Assembly: GCA_964370235.1 (NCBI GenBank)
Contig: CAYJIL010000028.1
Span: 1 to 25,241 of the forward strand
Direction of reading: 5' to 3'
Length of the DNA: 25,241 bases
Origin: CAYJIL01 sp964370235
Lineage (GTDB): Bacteria > Bacteroidota > Bacteroidia > Bacteroidales > Rikenellaceae
Shown: piece by piece, positions 7,282-16,487 of the stretch
Numbering within the stretch: position 1 is the stretch's first letter
Layout of the letters: the number at the start of each line of letters is the position of its first letter
Notes under the pieces: model-generated
What the model was told of the DNA's origin: nothing
Databases searched by the model: none
The model's input: only the letters and a program-made list of their open reading frames with translations
Made by a program: the position numbers and the translations under genes

Positions 7282-9429
7282 TTACTTCCAGCGAATAGAT
7301 TTTACCACTCCCTTTATTTGCCCAAGCCTATATACAACGCTATCGAGCACTCCCGAAGATGGTACTTCGACCGTAACAATTGCTTTGACTCCCTTGCCAT
7401 AGTCCATAGAGATAGAGCGTAGAGTAACTTTAAGCTCTTTTAATATATCACGTACACTATGCTCAAGCCCCAAAGTATCTTCGCACACGAGCGCAACTTT
7501 GGCAGAAAAATCGCCACCTGCAGCCGAGCTACTCCACTTTGCATCCATAACTCGGTATGGATAACGAACCACAAGCTGTTGTGCATTAAGACAGTCGACA
7601 CGGTGCACTGTTATTCCGCTACCAACAGTCACAAAAGCAAATATATCGTCGCCTAGCACAGGGTTACAGCACTTTGCCATTTTGTATGCGATATTACCAA
7701 TTGCATTATCAATTACCAAAGCATCTTTTGCCTGCTGTTTATTAATAACCTTTTCGCTACGTACTTCGGTAGTGCGTAGTATATTTTCGCCACCAATATG
7801 CCTAGTCAAAAGATCTTTTACCTCTGCCATAGTAATCTTGTCTTGCGCAATCATACCATACAAATCGAGACCACTCTTCACCTTGTAGTACTTACTCAGC
7901 AGGTTAACACTCTCTTCGATAGAGAGTGATATTTTCCAGTTCTTAATTTTGCGCTCGAGCTCCTCACGACCTAGCTGTGCTTGTTTTGCTTGCTCCTCAC
8001 GCAGGTATAGCTTTATGCGATTGCGTGCCTTGCTAGTTACTACTAGATTGAGCCAATCGACCTTTGGCTTTTGGTTTTTAGATGTTTGAATCTCGACCAA
8101 GTCGCCATTCTTTAGCTTTTCACGTATTGTGACATTCTTATTGTTTACCTTGGCACCAACACACCTCGACCCTAGCGATGAGTGTATCTCAAAGGCAAAA
8201 TCTAGCACCGAAGCACCTCTCGATAATCGGCGAATATCTCCATTGGGAGTAAACACAAAAATTTCTTTGTCAGAAGTACCAATCGAGTCATCTAACTTAA
8301 TATTATCGCCCTCGAACTGCACTCCCTCCATCATCTCTCTCAGGCGAGATAGCCACATTTCGCCATCTGCTGCACCGTCAGATACTCCTTTGTATTTCCA
8401 GTGTGCTGCAATACCACGCTCTGCTACCTCGTCCATGCGCTCTGTACGTATCTGCACCTCGACCCAGCGTCCCTCTTTTGTGACAACAGTAGTGTGCAAA
8501 GACTCATAGCCATTACCTTTGGGTATAGAGATCCAATCTCTCATGCGCTCGGTATTGGGGTTGTATATGTCAGAAACAATTGAGTAGCTTAGCCAACAAT
8601 CTGCCTTCTCTTTTATGGGTTCGCTATCTAAAATAATGCGAATAGCAAAAACATCATACACCTGATCAAAAGGTATGCGCTGCTTTTTCATTTTGCGCCA
8701 TATCGAATATACACTCTTGGTACGACCTTTGAGAGTATATTTCATATCGGTTTGCTTCATGCGCTCGTTGATAGGGCGTATGAACTTCTCAATAAAATCT
8801 TCTCGCCATGCCTTTGTGCGCTCTAGCTGCAAAGTAATACCTGCATAGTCTGCTGGCTCAAGATACCTTAGCGACAGATCCTCCATTTGGGTTTTAATTT
8901 GGTATAAACCCAACTTATGTGCCAATTGAGAGTATATATCGAGTGTTTCCCACGATTTTTTTGTACGCTTTGCCTCGGGGAATATATGCAGCATTCTCAT
9001 CACCTCTAGCCTATCGGCCAGCTTAATGAGTATGATTCTAGGATTTGTAGAATAGGATACTATTAGGTCACGAAAGTGCTCGCTCTGCGAGGTATCGTGG
9101 TTGGTATCTACTGCCGAAATATTATTTAGACCCATAAGCACACCTGCACACTCACTACCAAACTTCTTGCGAATTTCGTCCATTGGAATGAGGTTTAGGC
9201 GTACAACATCGTGCAAAAGTGTTGCAACCACCGAATTGCGCCCCAAACCAAGCTCATTAATAACGATAAGTGCCGTATTAATTGAGTGATTGACCATAGG
9301 GTCGCCATTATATCTTTTATATGGTTCTAGTTCTTGTATAGCCACTCGCATAGCATTCTTGATTATGCTATATGAGTTTTCGCTATATCGCAGCTTTGCT
9401 GTTTGTAGTAGCTCTTTGTAAATATCCAT
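7282..9429 (-). CDS. relA: RelA/SpoT-type (p)ppGpp synthetase, hydrolase domain probably inactive
   Basis: A 715-residue long RSH protein of the stringent response. Domains in order: HD-type hydrolase (about 25-190), synthetase (about 230-345), TGS (about 389-450), helical region, the CC segment (Cys587-Cys588, Cys613) and C-terminal ACT (about 641-715). The synthetase keeps GRTKSVYSIWRKMKK, D259 in FDQVYDVFAIRI and E324 in VEVQIRT, so it should make (p)ppGpp. The hydrolase domain keeps H48 and H73-D74, but the Glu-Asp pair that normally follows (HDxxED) is Arg77-Leu78, and the Asn usually four residues after ADRL's Asp is not there. I infer loss of hydrolysis. It is last in an operon with asd and an MBL-fold gene, 28 nt after the latter. 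Calling it relA rather than spoT rests on this reading. Confidence 0.94.
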   Translation of the reverse strand: MDIYKELLQTAKLRYSENSYSIIKNAMRVAIQELEPYKRYNGDPMVNHSINTALIVINELGLGRNSVVATLLHDVVRLNLIPMDEIRKKFGSECAGVLMGLNNISAVDTNHDTSQSEHFRDLIVSYSTNPRIILIKLADRLEVMRMLHIFPEAKRTKKSWETLDIYSQLAHKLGLYQIKTQMEDLSLRYLEPADYAGITLQLERTKAWREDFIEKFIRPINERMKQTDMKYTLKGRTKSVYSIWRKMKKQRIPFDQVYDVFAIRIILDSEPIKEKADCWLSYSIVSDIYNPNTERMRDWISIPKGNGYESLHTTVVTKEGRWVEVQIRTERMDEVAERGIAAHWKYKGVSDGAADGEMWLSRLREMMEGVQFEGDNIKLDDSIGTSDKEIFVFTPNGDIRRLSRGASVLDFAFEIHSSLGSRCVGAKVNNKNVTIREKLKNGDLVEIQTSKNQKPKVDWLNLVVTSKARNRIKLYLREEQAKQAQLGREELERKIKNWKISLSIEESVNLLSKYYKVKSGLDLYGMIAQDKITMAEVKDLLTRHIGGENILRTTEVRSEKVINKQQAKDALVIDNAIGNIAYKMAKCCNPVLGDDIFAFVTVGSGITVHRVDCLNAQQLVVRYPYRVMDAKWSSSAAGGDFSAKVALVCEDTLGLEHSVRDILKELKVTLRSISMDYGKGVKAIVTVEVPSSGVLDSVVYRLGQIKGVVKSIRWK

Positions 9430-9457
9430 TTCTCCCTTATTTGTGGTTAATAGTAGG

Positions 9458-10462
9458 CTAGGTTCTCTCTAGCGATACTACTGTTCCGATCCGTGGTACT
9501 CTTACATTTATTCCTCGCCTTCGGGCCTCAAACCTAAAGACTCTTGGGGGGTCACCCATTGCCTCGTCGGAGAGGCTATATGTGCCATAGTGCATGGGTA
9601 TGGTGAGATTGGCTCCCATTACCATTGCAGCATCTAAGGCTTGGTGTGGTGATATGTGATTGGCACGCATAAACCAGCGTGGTTTATATGCACCAATACC
9701 CATTATTGCACAATCAATTTTATCAAAAAGCAGCGGTAGTTCTTTAAAGTGGTTGCTATACCCTGTGTCGCCACTAAAGTATAGGCGGTAGCTGTCGCTT
9801 TCGATCATAAACGCACCCCAAAGGCGTGTTCCGCCATCGGTAGCTGTTCGTTTACCCCAGTGTTGGGCAGGCAAAAACGTTAGCTTTACACCATCTTCGG
9901 ATAGTTGTTGATACCATCCCATCTCTACAATTTGTGTTCGACGACTCCATTTGCTAATGAGCTCGCCTACGTCTAAACCACAAATAACTTTTACCTTTGG
10001 GTTTAGGCGCAACAACTGCTTAACAGATTTGCGGTCGAGATGGTCGTAGTGGTCGTGGCTAATTAAGATATAGTCTATATTCTTAAAAATATTCACGTGC
10101 ATAGGTAGCGGACTACGCCTACGAACAAAAGGTATGCGACCAAATATTGGGTCAATCAACATACGCTTACCACCAATCTGAATATAGAATGAGCTATGGC
10201 CAATCCAAAAAAGTGCATCTCCCACAATTTCGTCTAGCGATTCAACCATATTGGGCTTGGGTCTCCACCTCTCCATAATCTTCTCTTTCCAATCGGGATT
10301 GGGCGAGAAACGCCATTGGGCTACCGATAGTATGCCGTGCCCTTGGCTACGATACAGGTTGGAGAAGCAACCGCTAACTTTGCGATTACCTCTCCAATCC
10401 CTTTTGATTATTGGAAGGGATTCGTTAAAACAATATTTTGATTTACCCCCTTGCCCACTCAT
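9458..10462 (-). CDS. MBL-fold metal-dependent hydrolase, NAPE-PLD-like
   Basis: A 334-residue metallo-beta-lactamase-fold protein. The dinuclear metal site is visible: HDHYDHLD at 136-143, His201 in PAQHWGKR, Asp232 in FSGDTGY and His291 in IPMHYGTYSLSDE. The long N-terminal extension, the FWIGHSSFYIQIGGKRMLIDP segment, the QHWGKR motif and the sequence after the last histidine resemble the NAPE-hydrolysing phospholipase D and UlaG-like branch, not beta-lactamases. No signal peptide is visible, so it is probably cytosolic or peripherally membrane-bound. It starts 20 nt after asd and ends 28 nt before relA on the same strand, so all three are probably cotranscribed. The substrate cannot be read from sequence; a phospholipid-type phosphodiester is one possibility. 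Confidence 0.88.
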   Translation of the reverse strand: MSGQGGKSKYCFNESLPIIKRDWRGNRKVSGCFSNLYRSQGHGILSVAQWRFSPNPDWKEKIMERWRPKPNMVESLDEIVGDALFWIGHSSFYIQIGGKRMLIDPIFGRIPFVRRRSPLPMHVNIFKNIDYILISHDHYDHLDRKSVKQLLRLNPKVKVICGLDVGELISKWSRRTQIVEMGWYQQLSEDGVKLTFLPAQHWGKRTATDGGTRLWGAFMIESDSYRLYFSGDTGYSNHFKELPLLFDKIDCAIMGIGAYKPRWFMRANHISPHQALDAAMVMGANLTIPMHYGTYSLSDEAMGDPPRVFRFEARRRGINVRVPRIGTVVSLERT

Positions 10463-10482
10463 AACTAATATATTATATGACT

Positions 10483-11493
10483 TTATCCTACGATGTGCCC
10501 TTCTTTAATTAGATACTGTGCAATTTGAACAGCGTTAAGTGCTGCACCCTTTTTAATTTGATCGCTTACCGACCAAAACGAAATACCATTACCCGATATA
10601 TCTTTGCGTACACGCCCCACATACACAGGATCTTTGCCTGCAATATCTAGTGGCATTGGGTACACTTTGTTTTTTGGATCATCCATTATTACAAGACCAA
10701 GAGAGTTAGCAAATGCTAAATTAACCTCTTCGACTGTTAGCTCACGCTCGGTCTCAACCCAAATGCTCTCGCTATGTGCACGCATAACTGGTACTCTAAC
10801 ACAAGTTGCACTAACGATAATATCCGAGTGCATAATCTTGCGAGTCTCGTTATACATTTTCATTTCCTCTTTTGTGTAGCCATTCTCGGTGAAAACATCT
10901 ACCTGAGGAATTACGTTATATGCTAGCTGATATGCAAAGTTCTCAACCGTTACTTCTTCGCCCTCAACTAGCTGACGATTCTGCTCTACAAGCTCGTCCA
11001 TAGCTGCTGCTCCTGCACCACTAGCTGCTTGGTATGTCGAAACGTGAACCTTGGTAATGTGCGAAAGGTTTTCGATAGCCTTTAGCGCAACCACTAGCTG
11101 AATGGTAGTACAGTTGGGATTGGCAATAATACCCTTTGGAGGGTTAATTGCATCCTCGGGGTTAACTTCTGGTACAACAAGCGGAACTTGTGGATCCATG
11201 CGGAATGCACTAGAGTTATCAATCATGATAGCACCATGCTTGGTAATAGTTTGTGCATACTCCTGCGATATGTCACCGCCTGCCGAAGCAAATGCAATGT
11301 CGATACCCTTAAAATCGTCACCGTGGCGAAGCTCTTTTACCTCTACTTCTTTGCCCTTGAAATTATATTTAGTGCCTGCACTACGGCTAGAACCAAATAG
11401 GTGTAGCTCGGTAAGTGGGAAGTTTTGCTCGTCAAGCACTCTTAGAAACTCTTGACCAACTGCGCCTGAAACGCCAACTATTGCAACTTTCAT
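10483..11493 (-). CDS. asd: Aspartate-semialdehyde dehydrogenase
   Basis: This 336-residue enzyme reduces aspartyl phosphate with NADPH to aspartate semialdehyde, the branch point to lysine/diaminopimelate, threonine and methionine. The N-terminal Rossmann motif is VAIVGVSGAVGQEFLRVL. The active-site Cys128 lies in NPNCTTIQ, and the substrate-binding Arg233 and catalytic His240 lie in CVRVPVMRAHSES. Length is typical of the bacterial family. It is the first gene of the unit that continues with the MBL-fold gene and relA. A TATATTTG box lies about 37 nt before the start. Diaminopimelate supply makes it indispensable for peptidoglycan in most bacteria, which fits the neighbouring PBP1A gene, though the two need not be coregulated. 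Confidence 0.97.
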   Translation of the reverse strand: MKVAIVGVSGAVGQEFLRVLDEQNFPLTELHLFGSSRSAGTKYNFKGKEVEVKELRHGDDFKGIDIAFASAGGDISQEYAQTITKHGAIMIDNSSAFRMDPQVPLVVPEVNPEDAINPPKGIIANPNCTTIQLVVALKAIENLSHITKVHVSTYQAASGAGAAAMDELVEQNRQLVEGEEVTVENFAYQLAYNVIPQVDVFTENGYTKEEMKMYNETRKIMHSDIIVSATCVRVPVMRAHSESIWVETERELTVEEVNLAFANSLGLVIMDDPKNKVYPMPLDIAGKDPVYVGRVRKDISGNGISFWSVSDQIKKGAALNAVQIAQYLIKEGHIVG

Positions 11494-11529
11494 CTTTTTG
11501 AATATAAAAATCGGTTATTACTATCTGTG

Positions 11530-11537
11530 CAAATATA
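11530..11537 (-). promoter_or_regulatory. Probable -7 box of the asd-MBL-relA unit
   Basis: On the minus strand TATATTTG matches TAnnTTTG and lies 36 nt upstream of the asd start. The expected TTTG element 19-21 nt upstream is not clear. Confidence 0.45.
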
Positions 11538-11603
11538 ATTATTATGTTGCTAAATAAAACATAATGTTATATTTTATACGCTTTTGTTTTATTGTGAGAA
11601 GAT

Positions 11604-13949
11604 CTACTGAAAGAACTCGTCCTCTTGTGCTGTCTCTTGCTGTACTGTTTGTTCTGCGGGTTGGCTAGTCGAACAGTCAAACATTGTCACACCAGCAGGC
11701 CTCATAAACCTATCTCTCTCGCTTATACCCGTTGATTTATCGGCATAAACTTTTGTCATAAACTTACCAAATATTGGTAGTGCTAGTGCCGAACCTTCGC
11801 CACCATAGCGTAGGTGAATACTACGATCTTCGCCACCAATCCATGCTCCTGCAACAATTTTGGGTGCTATACCAATAAACCACGCATCGGAGTTTTTGTT
11901 TGTAGTACCGGTCTTTCCACCCATTTCGCCCGTGAATTTATATGTTCCACGAAGCCTAGCTGCCGTACCACGATTCACAACGTTTTGTAGCATACCCACC
12001 ATTGTATATGCACTTTGTGCACTTATGGCATCGTTACTCTGTGGCGAGAAGGTCGCAATTATATTGCCGTGCTTGTCCTCGATGCGAGTAACAAACATTG
12101 GCTCAATGTGCACACCCATGTTAACAAAGTCGCTATATGCACCCACCATTTCGTATAGCGATACATCTGCCGAGCCTAGACACAAAGCTGGCACAGGGTC
12201 AACATAGCTCTTTATACCTAGCCTATATATTAGGTCTGCCACTGCTTGTGGCTGGTTTGCTTGTTTCATAATCCAAGCCGAGTAGTTGTTACGGCTACGA
12301 GCCAAACCCCACCATAGCGGGTTTTCTACTCCATCATACTCTACCTTACCTGCCTCTTTTGGGCTCCACCCTTCGATAGAGACTGGTAGGTTAGGTACTC
12401 CTTGGCAAGGCGATATACCCAAGTGGTCGATAGCAAAGGTGTAGATGAATGGCTTGAACGTTGAGCCTGCTTGTCGCTTACCCTGCATTGCCATATCATA
12501 CTTAAAGTGCCTAAAGCTAGTACCACCTACGTATGCTTTTACATAACCCGAAGATGGTTCAATTGCAATGAAACCTGCACGCAGCAATGCCTTACTATAT
12601 AGTATCGAGTCGTGCGGTGTCATTAACGTATCTATACCCTCTGGCTTGTCGTAGCTAAAGAGATTGATCTCTGTCTTGGTGTTAAAGTTCTCGGTAATTT
12701 GCTTTTCGCTCGCACCGCTGTTTTTTAACGTACGATACCTGTCGGTTTGGCGCATCGAGTTTCGCATGATGCTAGCAATTTGATCTTTGTTGAGATCGTT
12801 AAAGATGGTCTTTGCATGGCGCATTTGTGACTTAAAGCGTGGCTGAACAACATCTTTCATCTGCTCGTGTACCGACTCTTCGGCATACTTTTGCATAGTA
12901 TAGTTAACGGTAGTATATATCTTTAAACCGTCACGATATATGTTATAGTTAGAACCATCGGCCTTTGTGTTCTTCTTACACCAACCATATAGCGGGTTAG
13001 ATCTCCATAGCTTTAGCTGTTGTTGGTAGTCCCAGTCGCTATTGAATTGTGCACGTTTTGGCTCCGAGGCGTTCATATATTGGCTAAGCATACCTCTAAA
13101 GTAGGTAGCAATACCCTCGTTATGTGATATTTGCTTATACTTTAGAGTTATGGGTAGTTCACATATCGAGTCTGCAACGTGGCTGCTAATAATTCCGCTA
13201 GATTCCATACGCCTAATCACCGTATTACGGCGTGTTAGCGAGCGGTCGTAATTTCTAACGGGGCTATATCGTGTTGGTGCATTCACCACACCCACTAGCA
13301 GTGCTGCCTCCTCTATGTTAAGGTCGGCTGGAGTCTTTGCAAAGAACGTTTGTGCTGCCGACTTGATACCATAGGCGTTACTACCATAAGCAACAATGTT
13401 AAGGTACATCACCACAATCTCTTCTTTTGTGTAGTTGTACTCTAGCATTGTAGCCGTTATCCACTCCTTGAGTTTTGCAACCACAAGGCTCGATGTGCGA
13501 GCAACCGACGATGTATATGTAGTCGTGTCACGAGGATATAGGTTTTTGGCAAGCTGTTGAGAGATGGTACTACCACCCCCTTGGCTTCTATCGCCCATCA
13601 TTAAAGTTCGCACACCCACACGCGCTAGACCCATAAAGTCGATACCACTATGGTCGTAGTAGCGTGAGTCCTCGGTAGAGACTAGCGATGCAACAAGGTA
13701 TGGCGAAAGATCGTCATAGTCGACAAAAGATCGATTCTGAATAAAGTAGCTACCAAGTAGCTTACCATCCTCAGATATCACCTCTGTCGAGATATTGCTC
13801 TTGGGGTTTTCGAGCTCTTCGAAAGTTGGTAGTGTGCCAAATGCACCCAACCAAATTAAAAATAGCAGCGAACCTATTATAAGGAATGGTGAAGTAATCA
13901 CTCCCCAAAAGATTATCAAAAAACGCTTTTTGTTCTTTATTTCAAACAT
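11604..13949 (-). CDS. mrcA: Class A penicillin-binding protein 1A (glycosyltransferase/transpeptidase)
   Basis: A 781-residue bifunctional peptidoglycan synthase anchored in the inner membrane. Residues 8-34 form one membrane segment after a basic N-terminus. The GT51 glycosyltransferase follows, with catalytic Glu93 in STEDSRYYDHSG and GGGSTISQQLAKNLY near 124-138. The transpeptidase domain has Ser496-x-x-Lys499 in AGSTFKPF, SRN at 552-554 and KTGT at 679-682. All catalytic motifs are intact and the length is normal. The C-terminal tail is rich in Gln and Glu and ends EDEFFQ. It lies 79 nt downstream of metG on the same strand, with a possible hairpin between, so readthrough or an unrecognised promoter could drive it. 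Confidence 0.96.
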   Translation of the reverse strand: MFEIKNKKRFLIIFWGVITSPFLIIGSLLFLIWLGAFGTLPTFEELENPKSNISTEVISEDGKLLGSYFIQNRSFVDYDDLSPYLVASLVSTEDSRYYDHSGIDFMGLARVGVRTLMMGDRSQGGGSTISQQLAKNLYPRDTTTYTSSVARTSSLVVAKLKEWITATMLEYNYTKEEIVVMYLNIVAYGSNAYGIKSAAQTFFAKTPADLNIEEAALLVGVVNAPTRYSPVRNYDRSLTRRNTVIRRMESSGIISSHVADSICELPITLKYKQISHNEGIATYFRGMLSQYMNASEPKRAQFNSDWDYQQQLKLWRSNPLYGWCKKNTKADGSNYNIYRDGLKIYTTVNYTMQKYAEESVHEQMKDVVQPRFKSQMRHAKTIFNDLNKDQIASIMRNSMRQTDRYRTLKNSGASEKQITENFNTKTEINLFSYDKPEGIDTLMTPHDSILYSKALLRAGFIAIEPSSGYVKAYVGGTSFRHFKYDMAMQGKRQAGSTFKPFIYTFAIDHLGISPCQGVPNLPVSIEGWSPKEAGKVEYDGVENPLWWGLARSRNNYSAWIMKQANQPQAVADLIYRLGIKSYVDPVPALCLGSADVSLYEMVGAYSDFVNMGVHIEPMFVTRIEDKHGNIIATFSPQSNDAISAQSAYTMVGMLQNVVNRGTAARLRGTYKFTGEMGGKTGTTNKNSDAWFIGIAPKIVAGAWIGGEDRSIHLRYGGEGSALALPIFGKFMTKVYADKSTGISERDRFMRPAGVTMFDCSTSQPAEQTVQQETAQEDEFFQ

Positions 13950-13971
13950 TACTAAATATATTATGGTAAAG

Positions 13972-13994
13972 GGTGGAGAGAAATACTCCCTACC
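13972..13994 (-). terminator. Imperfect hairpin between metG and the PBP1A gene
   Basis: A 9-bp stem with one mismatch and one wobble (13972-13980 with 13986-13994) has a 5-nt loop. On the minus strand it lies 35 nt past the metG stop and is followed by only three T residues, so it may be a weak terminator or attenuator. Confidence 0.3.
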
Positions 13995-14028
13995 TTTCTT
14001 AATATGAACGCAATCTTACTACGAGATA

Positions 14029-16068
14029 TTATCCAATTACAGCACCTGCTACCACTTCGCTATCGTCGGCAGAAATGGTTACTAGCTTGCCATCAAAGTC
14101 TTCGGCCATAAGTATCATACCCTGTGAGGTAATGCCTTTAATCTCGCGTGGAGCAAGATTAACTAGCACTGTGATAGTTTTACCCACCATTTGCTCTGGA
14201 GTATAGTACTCGGCAATTCCCGACACAATAGTGCGAGTATCGATGCCAGTGTCAACTGTTAGTTTAAGCAGTTTTTTTGTTTTTGGAACTTTTACTGCCT
14301 CTAAAACTTTTGCCACACGAATATCCATAGCCGTGAACTGCTCAAAAGTGATAGTATCTTTTTGTGGAGCAGCCTCAAATGCTGCTGCCGAGTTTTGTGC
14401 CTTTGTTGCCTCTAGTTTGTCAAGCTGTGCTTGGATGGTTGCATCCTCAATCTTCTCAAACAATAGCTCGCTCTTTGCCAACTGGTGACCCGTTGTTAGC
14501 AGGTTGCTACGACCTAGCTCTTCCCAGCCAAGTGGAGCATCAAAAGCTAGCATTTTTGTTAGCTTATCGGCTGTGAATGGCATAAATGGAGCAATAGCAA
14601 TAGAAAGGTTTGCTGTAATCTCTAGAGCTACGTTAAGAATTGTTGCCGTGCGATCTATATCGCTCTTGACAACCTTCCATGGCTCGGTATCGGCAAGATA
14701 TTTATTACCTATGCGAGCAATGTTCATAGCCTCTTTTAGAGCCTCTCTAAATTTGTAATTCTCTATATTGGTTTCGATTTGCGAGCGACAAGCTGCCATC
14801 TCCTCTAGCATTTGAGTGTCAAAAGCATCTAGCTCGCCACGCACCGGAACTTTACCCTCAAAGTATTTGTGTGTAAGAACCATTGCACGGTTAACAAAGT
14901 TACCTAGCACGGCCACTAGCTCGTTATTGTTGCGAGCCTGAAAATCTTTCCACGTAAAGTCGTTATCTTTTGTCTCGGGCGCATTTGCAGTTAGCACATA
15001 GCGAAGAACGTCCTCTTTGCCCGGGAACTCCTCTAGGTACTCGTGTAGCCACACAGCCCAATTTCTTGATGTTGATATTTTGTCGTTCTCTAGGTTTAGG
15101 AACTCGTTAGCTGGCACATTCTCTGGCAATATATAGTCACCATGTGCCTTTAGCATTGCAGGGAATACAATACAGTGGAACACAATGTTGTCTTTACCAA
15201 TAAAGTGTACCATCTTGGTATCCTCGCTCTTCCAGTACTTTTCCCAGTCTGGAGTAAGCTCCTTGGTTGCCGAAATGTAGCCGATAGGTGCATCGAACCA
15301 CACATATAGCACTTTGCCATCGGCACCCTCAACTGGCACAGGAATACCCCAATCGAGGTCACGACTCACTGCACGTGGCTGAAGCCCCATGTCAATCCAG
15401 CTCTTACACTGGCCACTAACGTTGCTCTTCCACTCCTTGTGATCTTCGAGTATCCATTGACGCAAAAACGCCTCGTGCTTGTCTAGCGGCAAGAACCAGT
15501 GTTTTGTGTCACGTAGCTCGGGAACCGAACCTGTAATCGTAGATTTAGGGTTGATGAGATCGGTAGCATTAAGTGTTGTACCACACTGCTCACACTGGTC
15601 GCCATAGGCACGCTCGTTGCTACAATGTGGACAAGTACCCATAATGTATCTGTCGGCTAGGAACTGTGCTGCCTCGCCATCGTAGAACTGACTTGTTGTT
15701 TGCTCTATGAATTCGCCCTTGTCGTATAGTGTACGAAAGAACTCAGACGCCATCTTATGATGAACAGGCGAGCTAGTGCGAGAGTATATATCGAACGATA
15801 TACCCAAACCCTTGAATGCCTCTTTTATGATACCATGATATTTGTCAACGACATCTTGTGGTGTTACCCCCTCGTTGCGAGCCTTAATTGTGATAGGCAC
15901 ACCGTGCTCGTCTGAGCCACATACCCATATAACATCTTCGCCTCTGCCACGTAGGTATCTAACATATATATCTGATGGTACATACACACCTGCTAGGTGT
16001 CCAATGTGCACAGGCCCATTTGCATAAGGCAAGGCCGAAGTAACTAAGTGTCGTTTAAATTGTTTCAT
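14029..16068 (-). CDS. metG: Methionyl-tRNA synthetase
   Basis: This 679-residue class I synthetase charges tRNA-Met. It shows ALPYANGPVHIGHLAG with HIGH at 21-24, a zinc knuckle with Cys146-x2-Cys149 and Cys159-x2-Cys162, and the second signature KISTS at 330-334 (the KMSKS loop in a variant form). The anticodon-binding helical domain follows, with the NAPETKDNDFTWKDF segment. From about residue 575 there is an OB-fold tRNA-binding domain (FEQFTAMDIRVAKVLEAVKV, then LVNLAPREIKGITSQGMILMAE), as in dimeric MetRS. Length is normal for the E. coli-like form. It is the last gene of pepE-yraN-metG, 41 nt after yraN. Confidence 0.97.
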   Translation of the reverse strand: MKQFKRHLVTSALPYANGPVHIGHLAGVYVPSDIYVRYLRGRGEDVIWVCGSDEHGVPITIKARNEGVTPQDVVDKYHGIIKEAFKGLGISFDIYSRTSSPVHHKMASEFFRTLYDKGEFIEQTTSQFYDGEAAQFLADRYIMGTCPHCSNERAYGDQCEQCGTTLNATDLINPKSTITGSVPELRDTKHWFLPLDKHEAFLRQWILEDHKEWKSNVSGQCKSWIDMGLQPRAVSRDLDWGIPVPVEGADGKVLYVWFDAPIGYISATKELTPDWEKYWKSEDTKMVHFIGKDNIVFHCIVFPAMLKAHGDYILPENVPANEFLNLENDKISTSRNWAVWLHEYLEEFPGKEDVLRYVLTANAPETKDNDFTWKDFQARNNNELVAVLGNFVNRAMVLTHKYFEGKVPVRGELDAFDTQMLEEMAACRSQIETNIENYKFREALKEAMNIARIGNKYLADTEPWKVVKSDIDRTATILNVALEITANLSIAIAPFMPFTADKLTKMLAFDAPLGWEELGRSNLLTTGHQLAKSELLFEKIEDATIQAQLDKLEATKAQNSAAAFEAAPQKDTITFEQFTAMDIRVAKVLEAVKVPKTKKLLKLTVDTGIDTRTIVSGIAEYYTPEQMVGKTITVLVNLAPREIKGITSQGMILMAEDFDGKLVTISADDSEVVAGAVIG

Positions 16069-16109
16069 TATAGTTCTTTTGTTTTTTCTCTTTTAACTCC
16101 CCTTGATTT

Positions 16110-16484
16110 CTACCACGATGGATAGAAAAACGATGGCGTGTACTCTAGCTGAGTGCTACCATCTTCGCCCTCAACTACTGTTACTAGGTCGAATATTACT
16201 TCGTAGTCGTAGTTAAAGTTATTTTTTGATAGATATACAAGTGTAGCTCGTTGGAGTGCTCGTAGCTTTGCTGCACCAAGCGATGCCTCGATGGTATCGG
16301 CGCTTTGTGCACTACGGCTCTTCACCTCTACAATGTGTATCTCACTGCCTAGGGCGGCGATAATATCTATCTCGCCACCCTTGCAAGTGAAATTACACTC
16401 GATAATGACCATGCCTTTGCTCCGCAAAAATTCTTGGGCAAGAGCCTCGCCACTATCGCCAATATCTTTATTGTGACGGCTCAC
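16110..16484 (-). CDS. yraN: UPF0102/YraN family protein
   Basis: A 124-residue small protein with a PD-(D/E)xK-nuclease-like core: GEALAQEFLRSKG near the N-terminus, Asp40 in GGEIDIIA and Glu53-x-Lys55 in VEVKSR. These are the residues expected to bind metal and activate water. Family members sit near rnhB or replication genes in many bacteria and are suspected of roles in DNA processing, but the biochemical role is unproven. Here it is 3 nt downstream of pepE and 41 nt upstream of metG, most likely one transcript. Length is typical (115-130). Confidence 0.93.
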   Translation of the reverse strand: MSRHNKDIGDSGEALAQEFLRSKGMVIIECNFTCKGGEIDIIAALGSEIHIVEVKSRSAQSADTIEASLGAAKLRALQRATLVYLSKNNFNYDYEVIFDLVTVVEGEDGSTQLEYTPSFFYPSW

Positions 16485-16487
16485 GGC

